Shown: positions 11,482-19,765, counted from the first letter of the stretch. The stretch is DNA of 64,000 nucleotides from Bacillus sp. SB49 (GCF_000469135.2 NZ_CP048117.1:186001-250000), one strand, 5' to 3'. Numbers and translations are program-made. The notes: generated by a model from the letters alone, not told the origin.

Positions 11482-11765
11482 TGGCGAAAAAACAAGTATT
11501 GGTAGCATGTGGAGCGGGGATTGCAACATCGACGGTCGTGAACGGGGCCATTGAAGAAATGGCGAAGGAAAACAATTTGAGCGTAGACCTGGTTCAAATA
11601 AAAATTGCGGAAGTAGGCGGCTATGTCGATACAGCAGATCTGCTTGTCACAACAGCTATGACTCAGAAAGAATACCCTTTTCCGGTAATTAATGCACGTT
11701 CCTTCCTGACTGGAATTGGAACAGAGGCGACGAAGAAAGAAATTTTACAGGAGTTGCAGAAGTAA
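11481..11765 (+). CDS. gatB: PTS EIIB component, galactitol/pentitol family
   Basis: Cytoplasmic phosphotransfer subunit that phosphorylates the polyol during transport through EIIC. The 94-residue product has the P-loop-like phosphocysteine site VLVACGAGIATST, with C10 as acceptor. The rest fits the GatB family (VGGYVDTADLLVTTA). The start overlaps the gatA stop (TAATG). GGAGAGAAATCATA lies upstream. A 5-bp GC hairpin, CCGGC (11766-11770) with GCCGG (11777-11781), directly follows the stop and may set the ratio to EIIC. Confidence 0.9.
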   Translation: MAKKQVLVACGAGIATSTVVNGAIEEMAKENNLSVDLVQIKIAEVGGYVDTADLLVTTAMTQKEYPFPVINARSFLTGIGTEATKKEILQELQK

Positions 11766-11807
11766 CCGGCATGCTCGCCGGTGGATAGAATCGAGGGAGG
11801 ACTTTAC

Positions 11808-13067
11808 ATGCAGGGTTTCGTCGACATCGTACAAGGATTTTTGGATTTGGGGGCAACAGTCATTCTTCCTGTTGCCATCTTCTTACTAGGTTTACTGTTC
11901 GGACAAAAGCCAGGAAAAGCGTTCCGTTCCGGACTGACGATAGGAGTAGCTTTTGTAGGTATATTCCTCGTCGTCGATCTCCTTGTTAACAACCTGGGGC
12001 CGGCAGCGCAGGGGATGGTCGATCGGCTTGGAGTGGAATTGAACGTCATTGATGTAGGATGGCCGGCTTCTTCATCTATTGCGTGGGCCTCCATCGTAGC
12101 TGCGTTTATCATTCCGCTCGGCCTTGTCGTTAATGTCATCATGCTGGTGACGAAGACGACGAAAACGATGAACGTGGATATTTGGAATTTCTGGCATTAT
12201 ACATTCATGGCTGCCATGGTCTATGCCATTTCCGGCAGCATCGTGCAAGGCTTGATCGCCGCAGTTATCTTCCAGGTTGTTTGTTTGAAAGTAGCAGACT
12301 GGACAGCTCCGATGGTCAGTAAATTTTTCGACCTTCCCGGTGTTTCGGTCGCTACAGGCAGTACGATTTCCTACGCGCCGGGAATTTTCCTGGTACAGTT
12401 GTTGAATAAAGTGCCGGTAGTGAAGAATTGGAATGCCGACCCGGAGACGATTCAGAAGCGTTTTGGAATCTTCGGTGAATCGATTTTCATCGGACTCTTT
12501 CTAGGGGCGGCAATCGGAATATTGGCTGGATACAGTGTTGGGGATGTCATCGAAATCGGCATGGCGATGGCGGCCGTCATGGTTCTTATGCCACGTATGG
12601 TCAAAATCTTGATGGAAGGCCTTATGCCTGTATCAGAATCTGCACGGGAATGGCTGTCCAAACGCTTTGGTGACAGAGAGATTTACATAGGCCTTGATGC
12701 TGCGGTCGCACTCGGGCATCCAGCAGTCATTTCAACAGCCCTTATTCTTGTGCCGATCACTGTGGCGCTTGCAGTCATCCTTCCGGGAAATGCGCTCCTT
12801 CCTTTCGGAGACTTGGCTACCATACCGTTTGTCGTTGCTTTCATTGTCGGTGCAGCCAAGGGGAATATCGTCCACTCCGTCATCGTCGGTACGGTGATGA
12901 TTGCTTTATCCCTTTATATGGCGACCGATGTGGCCCCGGTATTCACGGAAATGGCAGTGAATTCTAATTTTGACATGCCGGAAGGATCAGCAAAGATATC
13001 GAGCATTGACCAAGGGGGAAACCTGGTGAACTGGGTCATCTTTAAAGTATTCAGCGTCTTCAATTAA
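11808..13067 (+). CDS. gatC: PTS EIIC component, galactitol/pentitol permease
   Basis: Membrane permease that moves the polyol across the cytoplasmic membrane while EIIB phosphorylates it. The 419-residue product is strongly hydrophobic with about 10-12 helices. It shows the GatC-family patterns TILPVAIFLLGLLFGQKPGKAFRSG at the N-terminus and LDAAVALGHPAVISTALI in the second half. The ATG at 11808 has GAGGGAGGA upstream. An in-frame GTG at 11781 is inside the intergenic hairpin, so it was not used. Ends 14 bp before the first dehydrogenase. Confidence 0.9.
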   Translation: MQGFVDIVQGFLDLGATVILPVAIFLLGLLFGQKPGKAFRSGLTIGVAFVGIFLVVDLLVNNLGPAAQGMVDRLGVELNVIDVGWPASSSIAWASIVAAFIIPLGLVVNVIMLVTKTTKTMNVDIWNFWHYTFMAAMVYAISGSIVQGLIAAVIFQVVCLKVADWTAPMVSKFFDLPGVSVATGSTISYAPGIFLVQLLNKVPVVKNWNADPETIQKRFGIFGESIFIGLFLGAAIGILAGYSVGDVIEIGMAMAAVMVLMPRMVKILMEGLMPVSESAREWLSKRFGDREIYIGLDAAVALGHPAVISTALILVPITVALAVILPGNALLPFGDLATIPFVVAFIVGAAKGNIVHSVIVGTVMIALSLYMATDVAPVFTEMAVNSNFDMPEGSAKISSIDQGGNLVNWVIFKVFSVFN

Positions 13068-13081
13068 TGGAGGGATAAAAG

Positions 13082-14113
13082 GTGAAAGCACTTGTGAAAA
13101 CAGAACTGGGCCATGGCCACCTGCTCGTTCAGGATAAACAGGAACCGTCGGTTGGACCTGGCCAAGTGAAAATTGAAGTGAAATATACCGGAATATGCGG
13201 TTCTGATATACACACGTATGAAGGTCACTATAAAGTAGGCGTTCCAGTTACACTGGGTCATGAATTTTCCGGGGTCGTCGTTGATGTCGGTGATGGAGTG
13301 ACATCATTTCAGGAGGGTGATCGAGTCACGTCAGAGACCACCTTCTATATCTGTGGGGAATGCAAATACTGCAGGAGTGGTGATTACAATCTTTGCAATC
13401 ACCGAAAAGGTCTGGGGACACAGCAGGATGGAGGATTTGCCAAGTATTTAATTGCGAGGGAAGAAAGCGTCCACCATCTCCCCGACCATGTAGATTTTCG
13501 ATCTGGTGCGATGACAGAACCGCTCGCCTGTACCTATCATGCCGTTGCAAAAACGGAAATCACCAAAGGGGATGTTGTGGTCGTGATCGGTCCGGGGCCA
13601 ATTGGGTTGTTCACCGCCCAAGTTGCAAAGAGCCGGGGGGCCGTCGTTATAGCAGCTGGACTATCCCACGATAAGATAAGGCTTGATAAAGCACAGGAGC
13701 TGGGAATCGATTACTCGATTAATATTCAGGAGAGTAATTTGAAGGAACTGGTCGAAGATTTGACCGGTGGATATGGTGCAGACGTCGTATATGAATGCTC
13801 CGGAGCGGTGCCGGCTGCGAACATGGCATTGGATTTACTGAAGAAAAAAGGGCAGTACGGACAAATTGGAATTTTTGCGAAACCTGAGATTCCATTTAAT
13901 TTGGAGAAGATCATTCAGAAGGAGATTCGTGTCGTAGGAAGCCGAAGTCAGAAGTCGGCGGATTGGGAACCTTCCCTTGAGTTGATGAACAGTGGCAGCG
14001 TAAACGCGCAGTCATTGGTGACACATGAATTCCCCATTACGGAATGGGATCAAGCATATGATGTGATAAAAAAAGGAGAAGCGATCAAGGTTCTTCTGAC
14101 GCCGGTTGATTAA
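13082..14113 (+). CDS. Zinc-dependent polyol(-phosphate) dehydrogenase, first of two
   Basis: A 343-residue medium-chain dehydrogenase/reductase of the sorbitol/threonine dehydrogenase branch. It has the catalytic zinc cysteine in GICGSD and GHEFSG. Four structural-zinc cysteines are in CGECKYCRSGDYNLC. The NAD site is VVVIGPGPIGLFTAQ. GTG start with TGGAGGGATAAAAG upstream. In the operon it should oxidise the phosphorylated polyol delivered by the PTS. The exact substrate cannot be read from sequence. The order IIA-IIB-IIC-DH1-DH2 resembles the Listeria D-arabitol/xylitol cluster. Confidence 0.85.
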   Translation: MKALVKTELGHGHLLVQDKQEPSVGPGQVKIEVKYTGICGSDIHTYEGHYKVGVPVTLGHEFSGVVVDVGDGVTSFQEGDRVTSETTFYICGECKYCRSGDYNLCNHRKGLGTQQDGGFAKYLIAREESVHHLPDHVDFRSGAMTEPLACTYHAVAKTEITKGDVVVVIGPGPIGLFTAQVAKSRGAVVIAAGLSHDKIRLDKAQELGIDYSINIQESNLKELVEDLTGGYGADVVYECSGAVPAANMALDLLKKKGQYGQIGIFAKPEIPFNLEKIIQKEIRVVGSRSQKSADWEPSLELMNSGSVNAQSLVTHEFPITEWDQAYDVIKKGEAIKVLLTPVD

Positions 14114-14134
14114 GGAAGAAAGGTGGGGGATGCA

Positions 14135-14299
14135 ATGGTCGATGCATGGCTGGATTTTATGCTGGGCCCGATGCGGTCGGTCGGCGACGTCTACTTCGAG
14201 CATCAAATGATTTTTAACACGCTCATCGTTGCGGCAGCTGTTTGGCAAGTAAGGAAGAAGCGGCCGTCCAGATCCGTAGAAAAAACGGAAAATCTATAG
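14135..14299 (+). CDS. Unknown 54-residue protein between the two dehydrogenases
   Basis: A short ORF filling the gap between the dehydrogenase genes. It starts at an ATG with AAAGGTGGGGG upstream and its TAG stop directly abuts the ATG at 14300. The protein has a mixed N-terminal half, one moderately hydrophobic stretch (MIFNTLIVAAAVWQV, about residues 25-39) and a basic, charged tail (RKKRPSRS...). It may be a small membrane-anchored or peripheral protein. I do not recognise a family. Good ribosome-binding site and tight packing support real translation. Confidence 0.55.
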   Translation: MVDAWLDFMLGPMRSVGDVYFEHQMIFNTLIVAAAVWQVRKKRPSRSVEKTENL

Positions 14300-14317
14300 A
14301 TGAAAAAGGTGACTTCA

Positions 14318-15379
14318 ATGAAAACCTTGAATCTTTATGGAACCCAGGATATCCGATATGAAGAGAGGCCTGCTCCAGTATTGAACAGGGAAGATCACGT
14401 CGTCATTAAAGTAAAGGCTGTAGGCGTATGCGGATCTGATATATCAAGATATAAGAAGCTGGGTCCTTATGTAGAAGGAATGACGTTCGGTCATGAGTTT
14501 GCAGGGGAAGTAGTGGAAGTGGGCAGTGATGTCAATACTATGGTTCCCGGAGACCGTGTGGCAGCTTGTCCGACTTTCTGCTGTGGGGAATGTGTCAGCT
14601 GTTTGAAGGGCGACTTGAGCCAATGCGAGCATTTGACTCTCATAGGGGCCCGGCATCCAGGAGCATATGCCGAATATGTAACACTTCCTGCTTCTAATGT
14701 CCTTCCCCTTCCTGAGGGAGTCGATTATGATGCCGCTGCAATGATTGAACCCTCATCTGTTGTGGCTCATGGTTTCTACAGAACCAGTCTTCAGCCCGGA
14801 TCAAGTGTGGCTGTCGTAGGATGTGGGAGTATTGGTCTGCTTGCAATACAATGGGCGAAGATATTTGGAGCAGCTAAAGTGATTGCGATTGATATTGATG
14901 ATCAGAAGCTTACCGTTGCGAAACGTGTAGGAGCGGATGAAGTAGTCCATTCAAGAAACGCGGTTGCTCACGAACAAACAGCTGATTGGACAGGCGGGCA
15001 AGGTGTCGATCTTGCTGTAGAATGTGCCGGTTCTCCAATAACTTCTGAACAGGTTCTTGCTCTTCCGAAAAAAGGAGGAGAGGTTCTCTATATGGGAATT
15101 CCCTATGCCGATGTAGAGCTGAAGCGGTTTTATTTTGAAAAGATTGTCCGGAATGAGCTGAAAGTGATCGGATCCTGGAACGCCATTTCCAGTCCTTTTC
15201 CCGGGAAAGAATGGGATGCTACCCTGCACTATATGCAGACAGGGCAGTTGAACGTTAAACCGCTTATCTCTCATCGTCTCGCACTCGAAGAAGGGCCGCT
15301 CTTATTTGAACATCTCATTGAGAATAGCAGTGATCAATCGTTTATTAAGGTGCTTTTCCATCCGGATGGGCAACCTTAA
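14318..15379 (+). CDS. GatD-like zinc polyol-phosphate dehydrogenase, second of two
   Basis: A 353-residue MDR-family dehydrogenase close in pattern to galactitol-1-phosphate 5-dehydrogenase. It has catalytic zinc site GVCGSD and GHEFAG, structural cysteines CCGECVSCLKGDLSQC, NAD fold VAVVGCGSIGLLAIQ, and the GatD-like C-terminal motif ELKVIGSWN...SPFPGKEW. The frame opens at ATG 14300. The ATG at 14318 has AAGGTG six bases upstream and gives the standard N-terminus MKTLNLYG, so I prefer it. Last gene of the polyol operon. No sugar-phosphate kinase or aldolase accompanies it, so its product must enter central metabolism through genes elsewhere. Confidence 0.85.
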   Translation: MKTLNLYGTQDIRYEERPAPVLNREDHVVIKVKAVGVCGSDISRYKKLGPYVEGMTFGHEFAGEVVEVGSDVNTMVPGDRVAACPTFCCGECVSCLKGDLSQCEHLTLIGARHPGAYAEYVTLPASNVLPLPEGVDYDAAAMIEPSSVVAHGFYRTSLQPGSSVAVVGCGSIGLLAIQWAKIFGAAKVIAIDIDDQKLTVAKRVGADEVVHSRNAVAHEQTADWTGGQGVDLAVECAGSPITSEQVLALPKKGGEVLYMGIPYADVELKRFYFEKIVRNELKVIGSWNAISSPFPGKEWDATLHYMQTGQLNVKPLISHRLALEEGPLLFEHLIENSSDQSFIKVLFHPDGQP

Positions 15380-15382
15380 ATG

Positions 15383-15416
15383 AAAAGGGCCGCTTCCTGC
15401 GGTCCTTTTGCTGTTT
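15383..15416 (+). terminator. Terminator after the polyol PTS operon
   Basis: AAAAGGGCCGC (15383-15393) pairs with GCGGTCCTTTT (15399-15409) with one G-U pair around TTCCT. The T-run is interrupted (TTTTGCTGTTT), so strength is uncertain. Confidence 0.7.
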
Positions 15417-15562
15417 ATTGAGGAAAGGGATTTTGAGGTTCAGGTGGTACTGCACATTTATGTGGGAGTCTGTATCTCCGTCTTTATTTGCTTCCTTTAC
15501 ATAATCCCTGTTCTCGTCCCATATAGTTGATGTAGGGAGGAGTACAAGGGAGTGAGAGCGCA

Positions 15563-16285
15563 ATGATACGAAGAATGAAGACATTTTTTTGGTTGGCAGG
15601 GATCGTTATTCTTGTCTGTGCCGTTTCCTATCCGCTGCAGGAAGCGAAGGATGCTTGGACAGTCTGGTCTTCTCCACTGTCTGGCAAAGTGGTCGTCCTT
15701 GATCCGGGCCACGGGGGACCGGACGGAGGAGCAGAGGGGACAGATGGGACACAGGAAAAAGAAATTACCCTCCGGCTGGCGGAATACGTCCGTGATTATC
15801 TGCAGCAAGCAGGTGCCATCGTCTATTTGACAAGGTATGATGATGAGGATTTATCCTCAGAAGCGGCCGGAAGTTTATCGCGAAGGAAAGCGGAGGATAT
15901 TAAGAAGCGGGTACAATTTGTAAAGGATAAAGATGCGGACTTTTATTTGAGCTTACATTTGAATGCTATTCCTTCCCCCAAATGGAAAGGTGCACAAACC
16001 TTCTATAATCCGGACGTTTCAGAGAGTGAACAATTAGCAAAATTTATTCAGGACGAAATCCGTTCGAATATCGGTAATACGACGAGAGAAGCTATGGGGT
16101 TAACCAACATTTACATTTTAAAGCACATAGAAGCACCGGGGGCACTGGTAGAGGCGGGCTTCTTGTCCAATGAACAAGAGCGGGAACTGTTAAAGACGGA
16201 AGACTATCAGAGAAAGGTGGCTGCATCTGTCTACCAAGGTGTGCTCCGCTTCGTGACGGAACGTGAATATCCTTCTCCTGACTGA
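15563..16285 (+). CDS. cwlD: N-acetylmuramoyl-L-alanine amidase CwlD (spore cortex)
   Basis: CwlD removes peptide side chains from muramic acid so that muramic delta-lactam can form in spore cortex. The 240-residue product has an N-terminal membrane/signal segment (residues 7-25, FFWLAGIVILVCAVSY). The Amidase_3 zinc site follows: VLDPGHGGPDGG, a glutamate in KEITLRLAEY, LSLHLNA and the catalytic glutamate in VEAGFLSN. The position before salA and gerD is the same as in B. subtilis. AGGGAGGAGT is upstream of the ATG. Confidence 0.94.
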   Translation: MIRRMKTFFWLAGIVILVCAVSYPLQEAKDAWTVWSSPLSGKVVVLDPGHGGPDGGAEGTDGTQEKEITLRLAEYVRDYLQQAGAIVYLTRYDDEDLSSEAAGSLSRRKAEDIKKRVQFVKDKDADFYLSLHLNAIPSPKWKGAQTFYNPDVSESEQLAKFIQDEIRSNIGNTTREAMGLTNIYILKHIEAPGALVEAGFLSNEQERELLKTEDYQRKVAASVYQGVLRFVTEREYPSPD

Positions 16286-16365
16286 TATAGGCAAATCCCT
16301 TAGAAAGCGTTTCACATATGTTATACTAACAACAGGAAACATTTTTTAAGGGATGGTGAAACGGT

Positions 16366-17418
16366 TTGTTGACTCAAGAAAAAGTACTCGAAGTCCTTCA
16401 CTCAATCGAAGATCCGTTTTTACATAAAACGCTGGAAGAAACCGGTGGAGTCGAAGAAATAAAAATTAAAGAAGAAAAGAACCACGTCAGCGTCAAGCTG
16501 TTAATCGGCAAGACGAATACCGCTGAACAGATGGAGCTGCAGCAGCAGATCGTCAACGCTTTGAAGAAAGAAGGCGCGGCAACTGTCGGCCTCCGATTCG
16601 ATCAGCTGCCGGAAGAGGTACTGAACAGATTCCAGCCGGAAGCGGAAAAAGCAAAAGAGCAGTCCCTATTGGGAAATGATGCGGACACGAAGTTCATTTC
16701 CGTTGCCAGCGGAAAAGGCGGCGTCGGGAAATCGACAGTTACTGTCAACCTCGCTGTCGCACTGGCTCGTCTCGGGAAAAAAGTCGGGATTATCGATGCT
16801 GATATATATGGTTTCAGCGTTCCTGATATGATGGGCGTGGAAGAACGCCCGGTCGTCCGCGGGGAAAAAATCATCCCGGTTGAACGCTTCGGCGTCAAAG
16901 TCGTGTCCATGGGATTCTTCGTTGAAGATAACTCTCCGATCATCTGGCGTGGTCCGATGCTTGGTAAAATGCTTACAAGCTTCTTTAAAGAGGTGGAGTG
17001 GGGCGATCTGGATTACTTGCTTCTCGATCTTCCGCCTGGAACCGGGGATGTTGCGCTTGATGTACACGCGCTGCTTCCTTCCTCTAAGGAGATTATTGTA
17101 ACGACACCGCACCCGACTGCAGCTTTCGTTGCTGCTCGTGCAGGGCAGATGGCATTGAAGACAGAGCATGAAATATTAGGAGTCGTCGAGAATATGGCGT
17201 ACTTTGAAAGCAAAGAAACCGGAAATAAAGAATTCGTCTTCGGACGTGGAGGCGGGGTTAAGCTGGCAGAAACGCTGCAAACAGCTGTTCTTGGCCACAT
17301 ACCACTTCAACAGCCGTACGAAGAAGAAGATGTATTTGCACCTTCTGTGTACCAAACAGATCATCCAATCGGTATGATTTATCGGAATATGGCTGCTAAA
17401 GTAATCGATAAGTATTAA
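16366..17418 (+). CDS. salA: Mrp-family P-loop ATPase SalA
   Basis: Mrp/NBP35-type ATPase. In B. subtilis SalA represses scoC; homologues act as iron-sulfur cluster carriers. The 350-residue product has an N-terminal MIP18/DUF59 domain (about 1-85). The deviant Walker A SGKGGVGKST is near residue 112. Mrp motifs IIDADIYGFSVPDMMG, IIWRGPMLGKM and LDLPPGTGDV follow. A CxxC pair near the C-terminus is not seen, in line with Bacillus SalA. Start is TTG with AGGGATGGTGAAA upstream. The frame from the previous gene is separated by 80 bp containing a TATACT box. Confidence 0.9.
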   Translation: MLTQEKVLEVLHSIEDPFLHKTLEETGGVEEIKIKEEKNHVSVKLLIGKTNTAEQMELQQQIVNALKKEGAATVGLRFDQLPEEVLNRFQPEAEKAKEQSLLGNDADTKFISVASGKGGVGKSTVTVNLAVALARLGKKVGIIDADIYGFSVPDMMGVEERPVVRGEKIIPVERFGVKVVSMGFFVEDNSPIIWRGPMLGKMLTSFFKEVEWGDLDYLLLDLPPGTGDVALDVHALLPSSKEIIVTTPHPTAAFVAARAGQMALKTEHEILGVVENMAYFESKETGNKEFVFGRGGGVKLAETLQTAVLGHIPLQQPYEEEDVFAPSVYQTDHPIGMIYRNMAAKVIDKY

Positions 17419-17421
17419 CAG

Positions 17422-17456
17422 AAAAACCACACGACCTGTTAGGTCGTGTGGTTTTT
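17422..17456. terminator. Bidirectional terminator between salA and gerD
   Basis: Perfect 16-bp stem: A5CCACACGACCT (17422-17437) with AGGTCGTGTGGT5 (17441-17456), loop GTT. Flanking A and T runs serve both convergent genes. Confidence 0.95.
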
Positions 17457-17462
17457 ACTGCG

Positions 17463-18113
17463 TTAAGACGAGGACTGCGAATTATCTTCACTTTGCTTTT
17501 CGCCTTCGGTTTGACCGCTTTGCTCCTGACCTGAAGACCCGGATCCGGAAGACCCGGCCGATTCTTCGCTCTTCATCTTCTCAGCAGCTTTCAACAGCGT
17601 ATCGCTCATTTTCGCTTGGAAAACCGGACTGTTGATGGTTTCCTCTATTGTTTTCTGCAAATGCTCACGGAATTTCTGTCCTTCCATGACGGTAACCATT
17701 TGATCCATCATTTCAGGGTTCTTATAAAGCTCGATCATCAGCTTTTGGTATTCCGGGTCCTTCATGAGACCTTTCATTAAATCCTTCTGCTGTTCTTCAA
17801 GGACTTTGCTGAATTCCTGAACGAATTTAGGGTCGGAAAACAATTTGCTCCAGAAGGCTTTTCCTTCTTCTGAAACAAGTGTCTGTTGAACAGCTTTCGA
17901 TACAACCTCCGAATCGAGTGCCATAGACTGCTGCATCTTTTCATCAGAAAGTACTTCCTGCATCGCTTTTTTACCGTCATCAGACTTCAATATATCAACC
18001 ATCATTTTCTTGGTTGTGTCATAATCCGCCTGTTCGCTCGCTCCGGAAGCACCGCTGCAAGCGGCCAGAACAGAGAGAAGCAGGACGGTACACAAAATGC
18101 GGAGTCTGGACAT
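17463..18113 (-). CDS. gerD: Spore germination lipoprotein GerD
   Basis: GerD clusters nutrient receptors in the inner spore membrane. The 216-residue product has a lipoprotein signal peptide with lipobox LAAC (C19). A helical core follows (EVLSDEKMQQSM, KVLEEQQKDLMKGLM). The C-terminal tail is low-complexity, rich in S, G, E and Q (from about residue 185), as in other GerD proteins. It is on the minus strand, convergent with salA and divergent from kbaA, exactly as in B. subtilis. GAAAGGGGACATTCCTT precedes the ATG. Confidence 0.93.
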   Translation of the reverse strand: MSRLRILCTVLLLSVLAACSGASGASEQADYDTTKKMMVDILKSDDGKKAMQEVLSDEKMQQSMALDSEVVSKAVQQTLVSEEGKAFWSKLFSDPKFVQEFSKVLEEQQKDLMKGLMKDPEYQKLMIELYKNPEMMDQMVTVMEGQKFREHLQKTIEETINSPVFQAKMSDTLLKAAEKMKSEESAGSSGSGSSGQEQSGQTEGEKQSEDNSQSSS

Positions 18114-18148
18114 AAGGAATGTCCCCTTTCATAAGTTCTCCTTGTGTT

Positions 18149-18177
18149 TACTATTTACTTTTCGACTATTTTTATGC
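18149..18177 (-). promoter_or_regulatory. Possible sigma-G promoter of gerD
   Basis: Reading the minus strand, GCATAA (18177-18172) is followed after 16 bp by AATAGTA (18155-18149). This resembles the forespore pattern GYATA...CATACTA. gerD is known to be forespore-expressed. The match is partial. Confidence 0.35.
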
Positions 18178-18248
18178 GGCTGGGCAAAAATGGAGGTTTT
18201 TCATGATAAAATGAATTTGGAAATGACTTGATATAGGGGGATCATTTA

Positions 18249-18854
18249 GTGAATAGTCGCAAGTGGGTCCGGTTATTTTTTACGACTTTAATGATTGGTG
18301 GAGGGTTAACGCTTCTCCTTAGCTTCTTGATCAAGAGGGAATCTTATGCAGAGGTACTTCAGCCTTTTCAGCTGTTTGAGTTGTTCGGTTTGCTGTTGTT
18401 TTTCAGTGGACTCGGGTTTATATTCAGTGTTATCAGTCAAATGGGCTTCTTTGCATACTTGACGGTCAACCAATTCGGTAAAGGCTTCTTCCGTAGTTTA
18501 TGGGTTCCGGCGCAAGTATTTTTGATTGCGTTTACATTATTTGACCTGGTATATTTCCGCTACCAGGGGTCGGATTCAGGTGATTCGATTTGGTTTTACA
18601 TAGGAACGGCTGCAGGGTTATTTACTGCCGGAGCAATTATTGCGTATATTAAAGCAAAAGAGACAAACCGTACGGCTTTCATACCTGGTTTGTTCTTTAT
18701 GGTAGTCGTGACCTCCATTGAATGGGTGCCGGCATTAAATGCAGGGGGGAAGGATTATATATGGCTTATGATTTTTCCGCTATTCGTCTGTAATGCCTAT
18801 CAACTTCTGCTGTTGCACCGTTTAACACGCAGCACGGATGAGAATATGTCTTAA
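18249..18854 (+). CDS. kbaA: KinB-signalling pathway activator KbaA
   Basis: Integral membrane protein needed for KinB-dependent activation of the sporulation phosphorelay in B. subtilis. The 201-residue product has about six hydrophobic helices (e.g. LFFTTLMIGGGLTLLLSFL near residue 15, VFLIAFTLFDLVYF near 95, IWLMIFPLFVCNAYQLLLL near 175) and no soluble domain. The start is GTG after ATAGGGGGATCATTTA. The function is assigned from family resemblance and the conserved gerD-kbaA-pdaB order. Confidence 0.9.
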   Translation: MNSRKWVRLFFTTLMIGGGLTLLLSFLIKRESYAEVLQPFQLFELFGLLLFFSGLGFIFSVISQMGFFAYLTVNQFGKGFFRSLWVPAQVFLIAFTLFDLVYFRYQGSDSGDSIWFYIGTAAGLFTAGAIIAYIKAKETNRTAFIPGLFFMVVVTSIEWVPALNAGGKDYIWLMIFPLFVCNAYQLLLLHRLTRSTDENMS

Positions 18855-18855
18855 T

Positions 18856-18892
18856 GAAAGAGGGCCGCTGTTCATCCAGCGGCCTTCTTTTA
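18856..18892. terminator. Bidirectional terminator between kbaA and pdaB
   Basis: GGCCGCTG pairs with CAGCGGCC around TTCATC, extended by an A-rich left and T-rich right flank (AAAGAG / TTCTTTT). Confidence 0.85.
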
Positions 18893-19648
18893 TTCCACCT
18901 GAGTCGTTTCTGATTCTCCGCCGCTGACCATTTCGGTGATACTTACAAATTTAAGGCCCTTTTGCTTTAACCCCGGAAGTATTACTTCCAGCGCTTTCGG
19001 TGTCTGTTTGACGGAATCGGAAGCGTGCAGAAGGATAATATCTCCTTTAGAACTTTCCTTTAGAACTTGATCAATGATTGCGTTCGTTCCCGGGTTCTCC
19101 CAATCCCTTGGGTTTAGACTCCATTGAACGGCCTGCATTCCCGATTTCTCAATTAAAGATAGAACTTCTTTATCTATGTGGCCGTGCGGGGGACGGATCC
19201 ATTTTACTTCGCCCAAACCAAGCTTTTCAAATACCGCATCTGCTTGTTGGAGATCGGATGTTACTTGTTCAGGTTCCTTTTCCACGTAACTCTGATAGGT
19301 GTAGCCCATCATTCCGATTTCGTGGTTTCCTTCTTGGATTTCTGCAACGATGTCGGGATGCCTTTCCGCCCATTCTCCACTTAAGAAGAAGGTGGCCTGT
19401 ACCTCGTGCGCCTTCAATTGTTCCAGTATGTCGTGCACTTTATCCGTACCCCAGCTGATGTTGAAAGTCAAAGCAACATGGGACTGTTCTTCACTCCCTT
19501 GAGTTAAGGCTCGTGCCTCCCCTTTGTTGGAAAACACAGCAAGTTGGCTCCACTGCCCGACCCAAAGCAGAAGGGCGCAGAACAGAGCAAGGACAACAAC
19601 GATTCCATAACGTTTGAGACGTTCTGCTTTCCATGTGTAGAAGCTCAT
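18890..19648 (-). CDS. pdaB: Sporulation polysaccharide deacetylase-like protein PdaB
   Basis: PdaB is needed for spore stability after cortex formation. The 252-residue product has one N-terminal membrane helix (about 15-36) and a NodB-type domain from about residue 57. Several catalytic and metal positions differ from active deacetylases. The first motif reads TFNISWG, with N63 where an aspartate is usual. The second reads HEIGMM, keeping H109 but having M114 where a histidine is expected. The RPPHG and LLHASD motifs are present. Enzymatic activity is therefore doubtful. AAGGAGATACCTGCA precedes the ATG. Confidence 0.9.
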   Translation of the reverse strand: MSFYTWKAERLKRYGIVVVLALFCALLLWVGQWSQLAVFSNKGEARALTQGSEEQSHVALTFNISWGTDKVHDILEQLKAHEVQATFFLSGEWAERHPDIVAEIQEGNHEIGMMGYTYQSYVEKEPEQVTSDLQQADAVFEKLGLGEVKWIRPPHGHIDKEVLSLIEKSGMQAVQWSLNPRDWENPGTNAIIDQVLKESSKGDIILLHASDSVKQTPKALEVILPGLKQKGLKFVSITEMVSGGESETTQVE

Positions 19649-19765
19649 TGCAGGTATCTCCTTCCTTCCAATATGTTCTATACATATGAAAAAAAGGACA
19701 ACCTATGCTAAAAGTAATGAAAAAGGGGTAAAAATAAAGAGAGTTGCTAATAGGGAGGTTTCTGC

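Noticed and set aside
8914-15379. Calling the PTS operon a galactitol operon outright
   Set aside because: The proteins belong to the galactitol family, but kinase and aldolase genes are missing and the gene order fits pentitol clusters better, so the substrate is left open.
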